64,000 nucleotides of DNA, taken from NCBI GenBank assembly GCA_022448525.1, contig JAKVCX010000001.1, forward strand, positions 422,734 to 486,733, given 5' to 3'. Source of the DNA: Tenacibaculum sp. (GTDB lineage: Bacteria > Bacteroidota > Bacteroidia > Flavobacteriales > Flavobacteriaceae). Every line of letters starts with the position of its first letter. The stretch's first letter is position 1. A program made the position numbers and the translations under genes. Shown one piece after another: positions 33,913 through 41,682 of this stretch. A model generated the notes under the pieces. That model was given only the letters and a program-made list of their open reading frames with translations, had not been told where the DNA came from and did no database searches.

Positions 33913-34287
33913 ATGACCAAAAAAATTGAATTAATAGGAGTTTATGATGTGAAGGAAAACAAGAACGTTTATCTGGTTGAGTTGGGAATTAAAACTAATC
34001 ACGAGAATGTTGTTATTAATAAATTCACTCAAGCAATAGATGGAAAAGATAGACTAGATTGGCAAACTCCGTGGGATGAAAAATTTTTAAATATTGAAGG
34101 AACAAGAATTACTGGAGATTATATGGACTCCCCCACTGATACTTCTAATTTCACAAGACTTGTTTTTTTCTTTCACTTTCTTGACTTTGATAAACCACTT
34201 CTCACCCAATACGGTGAATTGGAATTAAGTAATCCAGAAAAAGTTCCTGAAAGAATATCATCTATTATTGAATATCAAAAACCATAG
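33913..34287 (+). CDS. Cassette 38: hypothetical cytoplasmic protein
   Basis: 124 aa from ATG 33913. Soluble beta-rich protein: KIELIGVYDVKENKNVYLVELGI, then KPLLTQYGELELSNPEKVPERI. No family recognised; possibly an immunity protein. The cassette is unusual because its two ends do not match each other. Confidence 0.7.
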   Translation: MTKKIELIGVYDVKENKNVYLVELGIKTNHENVVINKFTQAIDGKDRLDWQTPWDEKFLNIEGTRITGDYMDSPTDTSNFTRLVFFFHFLDFDKPLLTQYGELELSNPEKVPERISSIIEYQKP

Positions 34288-34294
34288 AACATCA

Positions 34295-34428
34295 GCAGCT
34301 AACAAAGCGTATAATTAATTGCGACTGAATTGCCTCACCAGAAATTCAATCTTATTAATTATCTTTCCGAAACAACGGAAAAGAACCCGAGTCCTTTTCT
34401 CGCAAAAAAAATCATACAATAATACGTT
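34295..34428 (+). repeat. attC-like site 38 (type A, mismatched ends)
   Basis: Arm GCAGCTAAC does not match the cassette start GTTACCCGC (33895). It would match GTTAGCTGC, the barcode of cassette 29. Ends at GTT 34426. Confidence 0.75.
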
Positions 34429-34445
34429 GTGTGTCATCCTAAAAA

Positions 34446-34958
34446 ATGATTGAAAAAGTCAAAAACATACTTAACAGAAAACATCTTTTAATAATTGGAA
34501 AGTCTGAAAAGGATAGACATAAGTTTATTAATAATTTAATAACAGACGTTAATTTCGAGACGTTTAGATTTCCTTCAAAAATGAAATCCTTTGACGAGTA
34601 TTTTGACTTTATAAAAAAAGAAAAACTTTATAAGCCTTGGTATAAAGCAAAAAGTTATAATATAAATCAAATATTAGATTTTCATTGGGATTGGATTTCC
34701 GAAAACAATTCACTAATCATTATGGAGGAATTTGAACAAATGGAGGAAAGATGGAGAATCGAATTAATGAGAATTTATATAAATGAAATTGAAAATCGTA
34801 AAAAAGGAGAAAAGAAAATTCATTTAATAATTTCTCAAGAGAACGAAAATAGTCTAGTTGAAAAAGTTTCTAAAGTAATCTCGACCAGAACAAATGAAAG
34901 AAGAACCAATTATCAAATTGTTCAACAGAATTTAGAAACAATTAATATTTCCGAATAA
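34446..34958 (+). CDS. Cassette 39: hypothetical P-loop-like protein
   Basis: 170 aa, soluble. LLIIGKSEKDRHKFINNL (14-31) looks like a degenerate Walker A and SLIIMEEFEQ (88-97) like a Walker B region with MEE. The rest is helical and charged. It may be a shortened AAA/STAND ATPase domain or just a look-alike. ATG is 20 bases after the core. Confidence 0.65.
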   Translation: MIEKVKNILNRKHLLIIGKSEKDRHKFINNLITDVNFETFRFPSKMKSFDEYFDFIKKEKLYKPWYKAKSYNINQILDFHWDWISENNSLIIMEEFEQMEERWRIELMRIYINEIENRKKGEKKIHLIISQENENSLVEKVSKVISTRTNERRTNYQIVQQNLETINISE

Positions 34959-34963
34959 AACGA

Positions 34964-35051
34964 ACACACAACACCGCAATTAATTATCTTTCCGAAACAT
35001 CGGAAAATGACTCGCATCCTTTTCTTGCAAAAGATTATACACAAATACGTT
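34964..35051 (+). repeat. attC-like site 39 (type A, left part deleted)
   Basis: Arm ACACACAAC pairs with GTTGTGTGT at 34426. About 43 bases are missing: the left stem arm and the first hairpin. Only ATTATCTTTCCG onward remains, so the outer stem can no longer form. Ends at GTT 35049. Confidence 0.8.
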
Positions 35052-35061
35052 TTAGCAAATT

Positions 35062-35487
35062 ATGAAAAACAATATGAAGAAAATCATAACTTTATTTATT
35101 TTAACTATATGCACTATTGGTTTTGGACAAAATATTAAAAAAACGGAATTAATTGGAAAATGGACTACAAATGATTTAATAATTGATTTTGGAGACACAA
35201 AACCTAAAAATGAAAATATTATCAGAGAATTAAAAAAAGGATTTCTTAATTCAGAATTTGATTTTAGAGAAAACGGAAAGTTTTATATTAAATTCCCAAA
35301 TGACAAACCAACCTTTATGGGAGAATTAGCATTTCTAAATGACCGAAATTGGAAATTGGAAAACAACCAAATAAAAGTTGGAACTAAAGAAGATAATTAT
35401 AATCTCATGCATATCCTTGTTCAAAAGGCAAATGGAAAAATATATTTCATCATTCCTGGAATGAGATTAGAAATGAATAAAAGATAA
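35062..35487 (+). CDS. Cassette 40: secreted lipocalin-like protein
   Basis: 141 aa (ATG 35062; ATG 35074 also fits). Signal peptide to about TIGFGQ. LIGKWTTNDLIIDFGD...FDFRENGKFYIKF...WKLENNQIKV is the usual lipocalin-like (DUF-type) strand order for Bacteroidota exported small proteins. Ligand unknown. Confidence 0.75.
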   Translation: MKNNMKKIITLFILTICTIGFGQNIKKTELIGKWTTNDLIIDFGDTKPKNENIIRELKKGFLNSEFDFRENGKFYIKFPNDKPTFMGELAFLNDRNWKLENNQIKVGTKEDNYNLMHILVQKANGKIYFIIPGMRLEMNKR

Positions 35488-35493
35488 ACAACC

Positions 35494-35623
35494 TGCTACA
35501 ACAATGTATAACCGCAATTACGGCGGATTCAACTTCGCCCGAATCCACTAAATAATTACTAACAGTAGTTTTTAGTCAAAATATATAAATTTAATCCCGT
35601 AACAATAGTTACACAAATACATT
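35494..35623 (+). repeat. attC-like site 40 (type C, altered)
   Basis: Arm TGCTACAAC matches the cassette start GTTTTAGCA (35049) with one mismatch. The right core is ATTGGCACA (35621), with A in place of the conserved G. Early sign of decay. Confidence 0.7.
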
Positions 35624-35639
35624 GGCACACATCAGGAAA

Positions 35640-36245
35640 ATGAAGAATATAATTTACATATTTGCTGTCTTGACATTTTTTGGATCTGATAACGCTGTGA
35701 AAAAAGAAAATGCTACCTCTGACAAAATGGAAATTGTTCCTGAATATAACAAAAGCCTGAGAGAAAAATATGAAAAGTCAATTGAAAAAGGTTATGAACA
35801 ACTTGCCTCTAACACTTGCTTGGGAAAAATTGAAGATTTCTTGAACCTACAAAAAAATAAACTTCAAGCAGATTTTTTTTCCAAACTTGATTCAATAAGA
35901 AAAGTACAATATCCTAATAATGATCAAGACACTTCAATAATGGTCGACTTGACACCAGAATATTTAATTAAGTTTCTTTCTGACATCAACTTAGACTCTC
36001 TAATTGCAAATAAAGGGTTTGAAAAAGAGTATCATTTTAATATTGCACCAAAGGAATACTCAGACCCTCAGATTTGTAAGGATAAAATTGCTGTGAGTTT
36101 TGATGTGGAGAATTGCACGTTTAGACTTGATATTTACAACACCTTTCTAGTAGAACCTGATTGGTGTACAGAATCAATGGTCGTTTATGGATTCAAAATA
36201 AAAAATAATAAAATCGTTGACTTTTGGAGACAAGAAGCCGGTTAA
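35640..36245 (+). CDS. Cassette 41: exported protein with lost lipobox Cys
   Basis: 201 aa from ATG 35640. The N-terminus (KNIIYIFAVLTFFGS then DNAVKKE) looks like a lipoprotein signal whose invariant Cys is now Ser. The mature part is helical at first and then beta-rich with three Cys. No family recognised. The cassette ends are mismatched too, so the unit seems to be decaying. Confidence 0.68.
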   Translation: MKNIIYIFAVLTFFGSDNAVKKENATSDKMEIVPEYNKSLREKYEKSIEKGYEQLASNTCLGKIEDFLNLQKNKLQADFFSKLDSIRKVQYPNNDQDTSIMVDLTPEYLIKFLSDINLDSLIANKGFEKEYHFNIAPKEYSDPQICKDKIAVSFDVENCTFRLDIYNTFLVEPDWCTESMVVYGFKIKNNKIVDFWRQEAG

Positions 36246-36257
36246 AGAACTAAAAAC

Positions 36258-36390
36258 GTGTTATAACAAGGTATATAATTAATCGCAGCTGAATTTCCTC
36301 GGCAGAAATTCAATCTTATTAATTATCTTTCCGTAACATCGGAAAAGGACTCCCCTCTTTTACCGCAAAAAAATAATACTCAAATACGTT
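36258..36390 (+). repeat. attC-like site 41 (type A, degraded)
   Basis: Arm GTGTTATAAC only partly matches the start of cassette 41 (rc GTGTGCCAAT). The body is still type A. Ends at GTT 36388. Confidence 0.7.
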
Positions 36391-36407
36391 GAAAACAAAT
36401 TGAAATA

Positions 36408-36845
36408 ATGAAACTGAAAATACTAATTCTAAATTTAACAATCGGATTCTCAAGTTTGACTTTCGGACAGGAAAATCGAAAACTACCGAATAATGAATTA
36501 AAAGAAATAATTGAACTAGCATTAAACCTTCCACAATTACAAAAATATTTTCAAATTGACTCAAATCCAGAAAGACTACCTTTAAAACTAAAAGAATTTG
36601 GAGAAATAAACTCTAACAATTTGATTGGAATCAAAAAATTCGGAACTGAAATTCTAATTTTAAAAAATGAAGAAATAAAACAAAAAAAAGTAAACGACTA
36701 CATAAATATAGGGGATTGGACCCAAGCAGGTAATAAATTGCGACTTCAATTGGATTATTTGATTGAAAGAATTACTGTGAATTATTTGTTTGAGCGAATT
36801 GACTCAAAATGGAAAATTAAATCAACTGAATTATGGAAGGAGTAA
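36408..36845 (+). CDS. Cassette 42: secreted hypothetical protein
   Basis: 145 aa. Signal peptide to about SLTFGQ. The mature part is a single mixed domain (PERLPLKLKEFGEINSNNL..., RLQLDYLIERITVNYLFERI). No family recognised. Its attC is missing; the next gene follows after 31 bases. Confidence 0.72.
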   Translation: MKLKILILNLTIGFSSLTFGQENRKLPNNELKEIIELALNLPQLQKYFQIDSNPERLPLKLKEFGEINSNNLIGIKKFGTEILILKNEEIKQKKVNDYINIGDWTQAGNKLRLQLDYLIERITVNYLFERIDSKWKIKSTELWKE

Positions 36846-36876
36846 AAACCAGTTAACTACAAGCCGAACAAAACGA
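36846..36876 (+). other. Second fused cassette junction lacking attC
   Basis: Only GTTAACTAC (36852-36860), the start arm of cassette 43, lies between the genes. The expected arm TGTTTTCAAC of cassette 42 and the repeat body are absent. Confidence 0.65.
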
Positions 36877-37560
36877 ATGAAAAGACAAATAAGCATATTT
36901 TTAATATTGATTTCATCATTGAGCGGTAAAGCCCAAGATAACCTGAGAGACTTTTATTATCCATTTTCCAATAAAACAGAAACTAAAATTTACAAGTATG
37001 TAGATAAAAACGATTCGACAAAAATTGAATATTGGAAAGTGACTTCCATTCCAGAAACAAAAGAGTTAAAAACAGTTTCTTATGATTCTGAATTTAAAAT
37101 TTACAACACGTTTGATGAAAGAATAACTGATTATGGTGCTGAATTAACTGCCTATTGTGACTTTGAAGTAAATGACAAGGGAGAAAGGAAACAGATTGAA
37201 GCCAAAGTAATCGACAAAGATGTTTACAAATGGAACGGGGATAAAGAATATAAATATTCAGTCAAGTACGTTAATAAATATGGACGCTTCGACTTTATAA
37301 AGAAAAGAGCGGAATCTGGAATTGAAAATGTTACTGTAAATGGAACGGAGTATCGAGCAATAAAATTTAGAGATGATTATATAATTACTGCGCTTGACCG
37401 GGATGTTGAGCAAAGATTTTATCAAGACGCGTTCTATGTTAAAGATATTGGAATGATAAAATACAAAAGAAAAATCCCTGTTCAACATGAGATGATTGAA
37501 TTAGAATTGGTGGAAATACTTACTGAATCTCAATTTGAAAAAATAAAAGGCAGTAGGTAA
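36877..37560 (+). CDS. Cassette 43: secreted hypothetical protein
   Basis: 227 aa from ATG 36877. Signal peptide to about LSGKAQ. Beta-rich domain with DFYYPFSNKTETKIYKYVDKNDSTKIEYWKV, the pattern of small exported proteins that often measure or bind membrane components; no family assigned. Its TAA lies in the attC arm. Confidence 0.73.
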   Translation: MKRQISIFLILISSLSGKAQDNLRDFYYPFSNKTETKIYKYVDKNDSTKIEYWKVTSIPETKELKTVSYDSEFKIYNTFDERITDYGAELTAYCDFEVNDKGERKQIEAKVIDKDVYKWNGDKEYKYSVKYVNKYGRFDFIKKRAESGIENVTVNGTEYRAIKFRDDYIITALDRDVEQRFYQDAFYVKDIGMIKYKRKIPVQHEMIELELVEILTESQFEKIKGSR

Positions 37561-37684
37561 CAAAGCGTATAATTAATTGCGGCTGAATTTCCTCAACGGC
37601 AATTCAATCTTATTAATTATCTTTCCGAAACAACGGAAAAGAACTCGTGTCCTTTTCCTGCAAAAAATCATACACAAATACGTT
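37553..37684 (+). repeat. attC-like site 43 (type A)
   Basis: Arm GTAGGTAAC matches GTTAACTAC (36852) with one mismatch. Ends at GTT 37682. Confidence 0.78.
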
Positions 37685-37708
37685 GCTCAAAAAAAACCTA
37701 AACTATAT

Positions 37709-38434
37709 ATGACCATATTACAAAAAATAGCTAGAAAAATTATAAAACTGTCATTCGATCTTTCCGTTTCAATAATCGAATTATTCAGTAAAATGGAGCC
37801 TTATAAAAAAAAGGTATCTGAATTAAGAAAACTTGAAGACGGAACTTTAGGAAAGGAAATAGCGAAATATCTTGACTATAATAATCTTAATTTAGTACCA
37901 CAATATGAAAGTCACGATTTAAAACACATTTTGCTTAATTATCAAATGACAGCAGAAGACGAAATTCGTATGCAAGCATTTATGATTGGAAACGGAAATT
38001 ATTCTATTCCTTCATTTGCTATTTTAACTTTCGGAGCAATTTTACTTCCTGACTTGTGGGCAACTTTTTACTCAGACTTTCAAAAAGGTAAAAAAACGAT
38101 CGGAATATCAGAATGGACAATCGAGAAATACGCAACTAGAAACCTGATTGAATTAAGAGCTGAATTATTAAAACCAGAACTTGAACAAAAAACAACTTTT
38201 GATTTGAAACGAATTACCCAAATTGGAGCTTATGCATCAATAGCAGCAGGAACGTTTGGAATGATATTCTGTTTACCATTTCTTTTCTCATCAAATATCG
38301 CTGATTTAATTGGAGCAGGGTTTCCTTTTGTTGGTGGAGCAATATTATTCATTGGTGGTCTTTTTACCTTATCTAATTTGTCTCGATCAAATCAAAACCA
38401 GCAGGAAACAAAGCGAATAATTCATTTTGGCTAA
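37709..38434 (+). CDS. Cassette 44: Coq4-like protein
   Basis: 241 aa from ATG 37709. LRKLEDGTLGKEIAKYLD (~40) and ESHDLKHILLNYQMTAEDEIRMQAF (~68-92) match the Coq4-like pattern, with HDxxH as the family's metal-binding motif. Two C-terminal membrane helices follow (about 172-195 and 200-222). Coq4 acts in ubiquinone synthesis; in this lineage, which uses menaquinone, the role is unknown. The last residues come from a broken attC. Confidence 0.72.
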   Translation: MTILQKIARKIIKLSFDLSVSIIELFSKMEPYKKKVSELRKLEDGTLGKEIAKYLDYNNLNLVPQYESHDLKHILLNYQMTAEDEIRMQAFMIGNGNYSIPSFAILTFGAILLPDLWATFYSDFQKGKKTIGISEWTIEKYATRNLIELRAELLKPELEQKTTFDLKRITQIGAYASIAAGTFGMIFCLPFLFSSNIADLIGAGFPFVGGAILFIGGLFTLSNLSRSNQNQQETKRIIHFG

Positions 38435-38494
38435 ATTTCCTTAACGGAAAATAATAGTGTCGTTTCCTGTAAAAAAATCATACACAAATACGTT
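38402..38494 (+). repeat. attC-like site 44 (type A, about 40 bp lost)
   Basis: The middle is deleted: one hairpin with AATTTCC/GGAAAAT remains. The left arm AGGAAAC does not match the start GTTGCTC (37682). Ends at GTT 38492. Confidence 0.65.
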
Positions 38495-38507
38495 ACCACA
38501 CATTCGA

Positions 38508-39344
38508 ATGAACAATCTAAATTACATCATAATTTTAGTTCTGACTTTAAGTCTTGTTTCTTGTAATAATGAGAAAAAAACTAAACCCAAAACTGACCAA
38601 ACGAAGTTGGTTGTTTCATCAGATTTACAAATTGACCATTTTAATATTTGGGTTACAAATCCAAAAACAGCAAAAAAGAAATTAACTGAAATCGGATTTA
38701 CCTCTGTTCCTGACTCGCTCTCGACTATTCATAAAGGACAAGGAACAACAGGACGATATTTCTATTTTTTAAATAACTACCTCGAATTAATTTTTGTGTA
38801 CGACCTAACTGAATTCGAAGAAAACAATAGAGTAAATAGAGATTTAGATTTTGCTGAGAGAGCAAATTTTGCTGAAAATGAGGCTTCCCCTTTTAGCCTT
38901 GCATTGAAAATAAAAGACTATGACATAGAAAAAATCCCATTCAAAAAAGTAAAATATCATCAAGAATGGATGAAAAATAGTGAAAGTATATATTCAGCTG
39001 TTAATTCAAAAATAAACCTGAAAGAGCCTTCTGTTTTTGCAGTTTATCCCGAATTAGAATCGGATAGGTTTGAAACACTAACTGACTTAAAGAGTATTCC
39101 AGAAGAATACGCTTTTGTAAGAACGTTTTATAAACATCCAAACGGAGCTAAAAAAGTAACGAATATCAGAATTACATCCTATGACCTTGACATGGAAACA
39201 GAAACAATCGAAGCTATTAATGAAATTGAGAACGTAAGCATTAAAAATGGTGCAGAGCATTTAATGGAGTTGACATTTGATAATAATGTTCAAGGAAAAA
39301 TATTTGATCTAAGACCTGAATTACCACTAATTATAAAAATATAA
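38508..39344 (+). CDS. Cassette 45: VOC/glyoxalase-like lipoprotein
   Basis: 278 aa from ATG 38508. Lipobox LVSC. QIDHFNIWVTNPKTAKKKLTEIGF (about 42-65) and YFYFLNNYLELIFVYD (~86) are the paired beta-alpha-beta units of the vicinal oxygen chelate fold; His and Glu could be metal ligands. Lipid-anchored VOC proteins are unusual. Substrate unknown. Confidence 0.75.
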   Translation: MNNLNYIIILVLTLSLVSCNNEKKTKPKTDQTKLVVSSDLQIDHFNIWVTNPKTAKKKLTEIGFTSVPDSLSTIHKGQGTTGRYFYFLNNYLELIFVYDLTEFEENNRVNRDLDFAERANFAENEASPFSLALKIKDYDIEKIPFKKVKYHQEWMKNSESIYSAVNSKINLKEPSVFAVYPELESDRFETLTDLKSIPEEYAFVRTFYKHPNGAKKVTNIRITSYDLDMETETIEAINEIENVSIKNGAEHLMELTFDNNVQGKIFDLRPELPLIIKI

Positions 39345-39357
39345 CAATTAGAAAACG

Positions 39358-39484
39358 TGTGGTAACAATATATTATGAAAGCTTGCGGATTTATTCTTTT
39401 GGACTAAATCTCGCAAAACCAAAATTCCATCGCCTTTAGTTAACTTTACAATCAAAAAGTGCATATAACAATACACAGAACCTT
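39358..39484 (+). repeat. attC-like site 45 (degraded, unique type)
   Basis: Arm TGTGGTAAC still pairs perfectly with GTTACCACA at 38492, but the body is unlike other types and the right core reads CTTAGCTAA (39482). Confidence 0.6.
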
Positions 39485-39506
39485 AGCTAATATTAAAAAC
39501 GACAAT

Positions 39507-40550
39507 TTGAAACAAAATCTTCTTACGATATTAACATTTCTAATCTGTTCGAGTTCTTTCGGACAGTTTGCTTTCAATAACATTGAATTTAAGCTAAAAG
39601 AACCGCCTAAATCAGCTTACCGAATTATCCAAACTAAAAAAGGACAAGTAAAAAAAATTCTTGAATTCAACTCTGAAAACAAAATCATATTTGATTACCG
39701 AGAAACCGAAATTCCACCTTTTTTTAAATGGAAAGAACCTCATAGGTTTATTTACGCAAATGAATATGATAAAGATGGTAGAATTGTAAAACTATATGGC
39801 TTTAATTCAAACGCAGGCTTGTCAATTTATACTTACGAGTATGGACAAAGTCCAGTAACAAAAACATTATTCACTCAAGAATATCCAAAAACAAAAGATT
39901 TCAAGCAGAATACTAATGCCTATGCTTACATTTCAAAATTTAAAGATTTTAAGCAATTAAAGAGTTCTAAAGAAGTTGAAAAGATTATTGCGTCACCTAA
40001 ACTAAAAGGTTATACAGAAATCCTTAACTATCAAAACAAACCAATTCAGAAAAAAGAATACAGTAACATGTATCGCGACACGATTTTAACTTCTTTTCTA
40101 TACAACTCAAATGGAGATGAAACTTTTAAAAAAATTGTTGGAATCAGTAATAATGAAACCAAAAAAGAAATAAATAATACTTTTGAACAAAACTCTGAGA
40201 CAACAGAGATAAAGAGTTTCAAAGATGGAGAAGTAACATCAGTTTATCGGTTTGCTAATTCAACAAATCAAGATAAGAACACAAAGACTGAATATTCTGA
40301 AAGTAGAGGTACCTTGAATATTCGTCATTACGAATATGACCAAGACGATTACTTGATAAAAGTTTCGGTTTACGAAACAGAATACAATGGTAATCTTATA
40401 GTGCCAATCACACCAGACTTACGAAAAACATCTGAAATGATTTACAAATACAACAAAGATGGACTACTTGAAAAAGAGAAAATGACAAATTTTCAAATGA
40501 ATAAGAAAGACATCAGAAAATATAAGTATAGAATTGAAATCATTGAATAA
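39507..40550 (+). CDS. Cassette 46: secreted YD-repeat-like protein
   Basis: 347 aa from TTG 39507, the first start compatible with the signal peptide (to about SSSFGQ). The body has dispersed YD/RHS-like units (YDKDGRIVKL, YNSNGDETFKK, YDQDDYLIKVS, YNKDGLLEKEK), like the first cassette's protein. Probably a repetitive beta structure outside the cell. Function unknown. Confidence 0.75.
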   Translation: MKQNLLTILTFLICSSSFGQFAFNNIEFKLKEPPKSAYRIIQTKKGQVKKILEFNSENKIIFDYRETEIPPFFKWKEPHRFIYANEYDKDGRIVKLYGFNSNAGLSIYTYEYGQSPVTKTLFTQEYPKTKDFKQNTNAYAYISKFKDFKQLKSSKEVEKIIASPKLKGYTEILNYQNKPIQKKEYSNMYRDTILTSFLYNSNGDETFKKIVGISNNETKKEINNTFEQNSETTEIKSFKDGEVTSVYRFANSTNQDKNTKTEYSESRGTLNIRHYEYDQDDYLIKVSVYETEYNGNLIVPITPDLRKTSEMIYKYNKDGLLEKEKMTNFQMNKKDIRKYKYRIEIIE

Positions 40551-40555
40551 ATAAC

Positions 40556-40642
40556 ATTTACTAACACGGTGTATAAAACGTAGCTCATAAGTCCTAAATC
40601 GCAAGATTTGTGCTTATTTACAAAACCTAACAAATTTTTAAT
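40556..40642 (+). repeat. attC-like site 46 (type B, right half lost)
   Basis: The left part of type B (GTGTATAAAACGTAGC, AAATTTTTAATTTGGC) is present, then the sequence turns directly into the next gene. The right arm and core GTT are missing. Confidence 0.7.
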
Positions 40643-41539
40643 TTGGCTTTTAAAAAGAATAATTTAGAGAAAATAAAGTCATTCATTCGGAATTCAAAAG
40701 AAATCGAAATCGAAAAATCCGACAAAGAAAAACTAATCAAAATGATTAGACCAACTGTCGGCATTAGGACTAAATCGAGTGATGAAAAAAAACTAAAAAT
40801 TAGAAAATCAAAAATCGGCGGAAAACCTGATTTACCAAAAGACTTTGATTGGCCTAAATCAAACAATAAATCAATGTTATTTTGTGCTCAATATAATTTG
40901 TCTGAACTAACAAAATTTGATAAAGAAAACATCTTGCCGAAAAAAGGATTCTTTTACATCTTTTTAAGCCTTAACCAAGACTGGAAAGAATTTAATGGTA
41001 TAAATCAACCATATAAATTTATATTCAGCGAAACTGAAAACATCATCCGGACTGAATTCCCAGATGACCTTGCAGATAATCAAACATTGAAAACAGCGGA
41101 AATCGAGTATTTTCAATTTTACACAATTCCAGATGACGAGAATTATAAACTATACGAGTTTGAGAAAAAATATGATGATTTTTACTTTTATTTTTATCAA
41201 CCAACAGATGAATTTCTAATTGAAGAGCTTTATAATGATTCAAATCAAATGCATCAAATACTGGGATACGACAGGTCAATACAATCGAGTGTCGTTTATG
41301 AATTCGCCTCAAAAGAATTAGGCCTTTATTTAGCCGAAAGTTCAGAACATAAAAAACGTTGGAATGATATATTAGATTTATCAAAAACTTTTGAATTACT
41401 CTTGCAATTAGATTGCGAGGACTCAAATACTGATTTATCAAAATTTGGTGGAAGTGGAACTTATTATTTCGGACTATCTAAAACTGATTTAGAAAATAAG
41501 AACTTTAACGATATTAAAATGACGTTTCAAATGACATAA
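40643..41539 (+). CDS. DUF1963/YwqG-like protein joined to a broken attC
   Basis: 298 aa from TTG 40643, a codon of the attC remnant. No ATG precedes the conserved start. It shares SKIGGKPDLPKDFDWPK, LFCAQYNLSELTKF, MHQILGYDRSIQSS and LLLQLDCEDSNTDLSKFGG with the protein at 11944 but has no signal peptide. A deletion probably removed the cassette start and the original start codon. It may still be made from TTG or may be a pseudogene. Confidence 0.72.
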   Translation: MAFKKNNLEKIKSFIRNSKEIEIEKSDKEKLIKMIRPTVGIRTKSSDEKKLKIRKSKIGGKPDLPKDFDWPKSNNKSMLFCAQYNLSELTKFDKENILPKKGFFYIFLSLNQDWKEFNGINQPYKFIFSETENIIRTEFPDDLADNQTLKTAEIEYFQFYTIPDDENYKLYEFEKKYDDFYFYFYQPTDEFLIEELYNDSNQMHQILGYDRSIQSSVVYEFASKELGLYLAESSEHKKRWNDILDLSKTFELLLQLDCEDSNTDLSKFGGSGTYYFGLSKTDLENKNFNDIKMTFQMT

Positions 41540-41682
41540 ATTACTGCGTAAAAAAACATTTAAAAAGAATTACTTAGAAATCGCCTAATTGAAAAACTAC
41601 TTCGAGATTTTCTCTGGCTTGTGAATGTTTGCTAAATTAATCACTTAAAAACCCAACTAACCTTATAAATACTGCAGTACAT
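41540..41682 (+). other. Degraded spacer
   Basis: 143 bases without a gene. I cannot align it to any attC type, although its position between two cassette-like genes suggests a fully decayed site. Confidence 0.5.

Noticed and set aside
4443-34428. CRISPR array
   Set aside because: Repeats are 50-195 bp, structured and spaced by genes of 100-800 codons; no short unique spacers and no cas genes.
4443-34428. tRNA genes, because of the cloverleaf-like folds
   Set aside because: No anticodon arm, T-loop (GTTCRA) or CCA-type ends with correct spacing; the stems fit recombination sites instead.
4443-34428. TATAAT in every type A repeat as a promoter
   Set aside because: Bacteroidota promoters use TAnnTTTG rather than TATAAT, and this stretch is part of the conserved outer stem. 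I see no matching TTTG at 19 bases.
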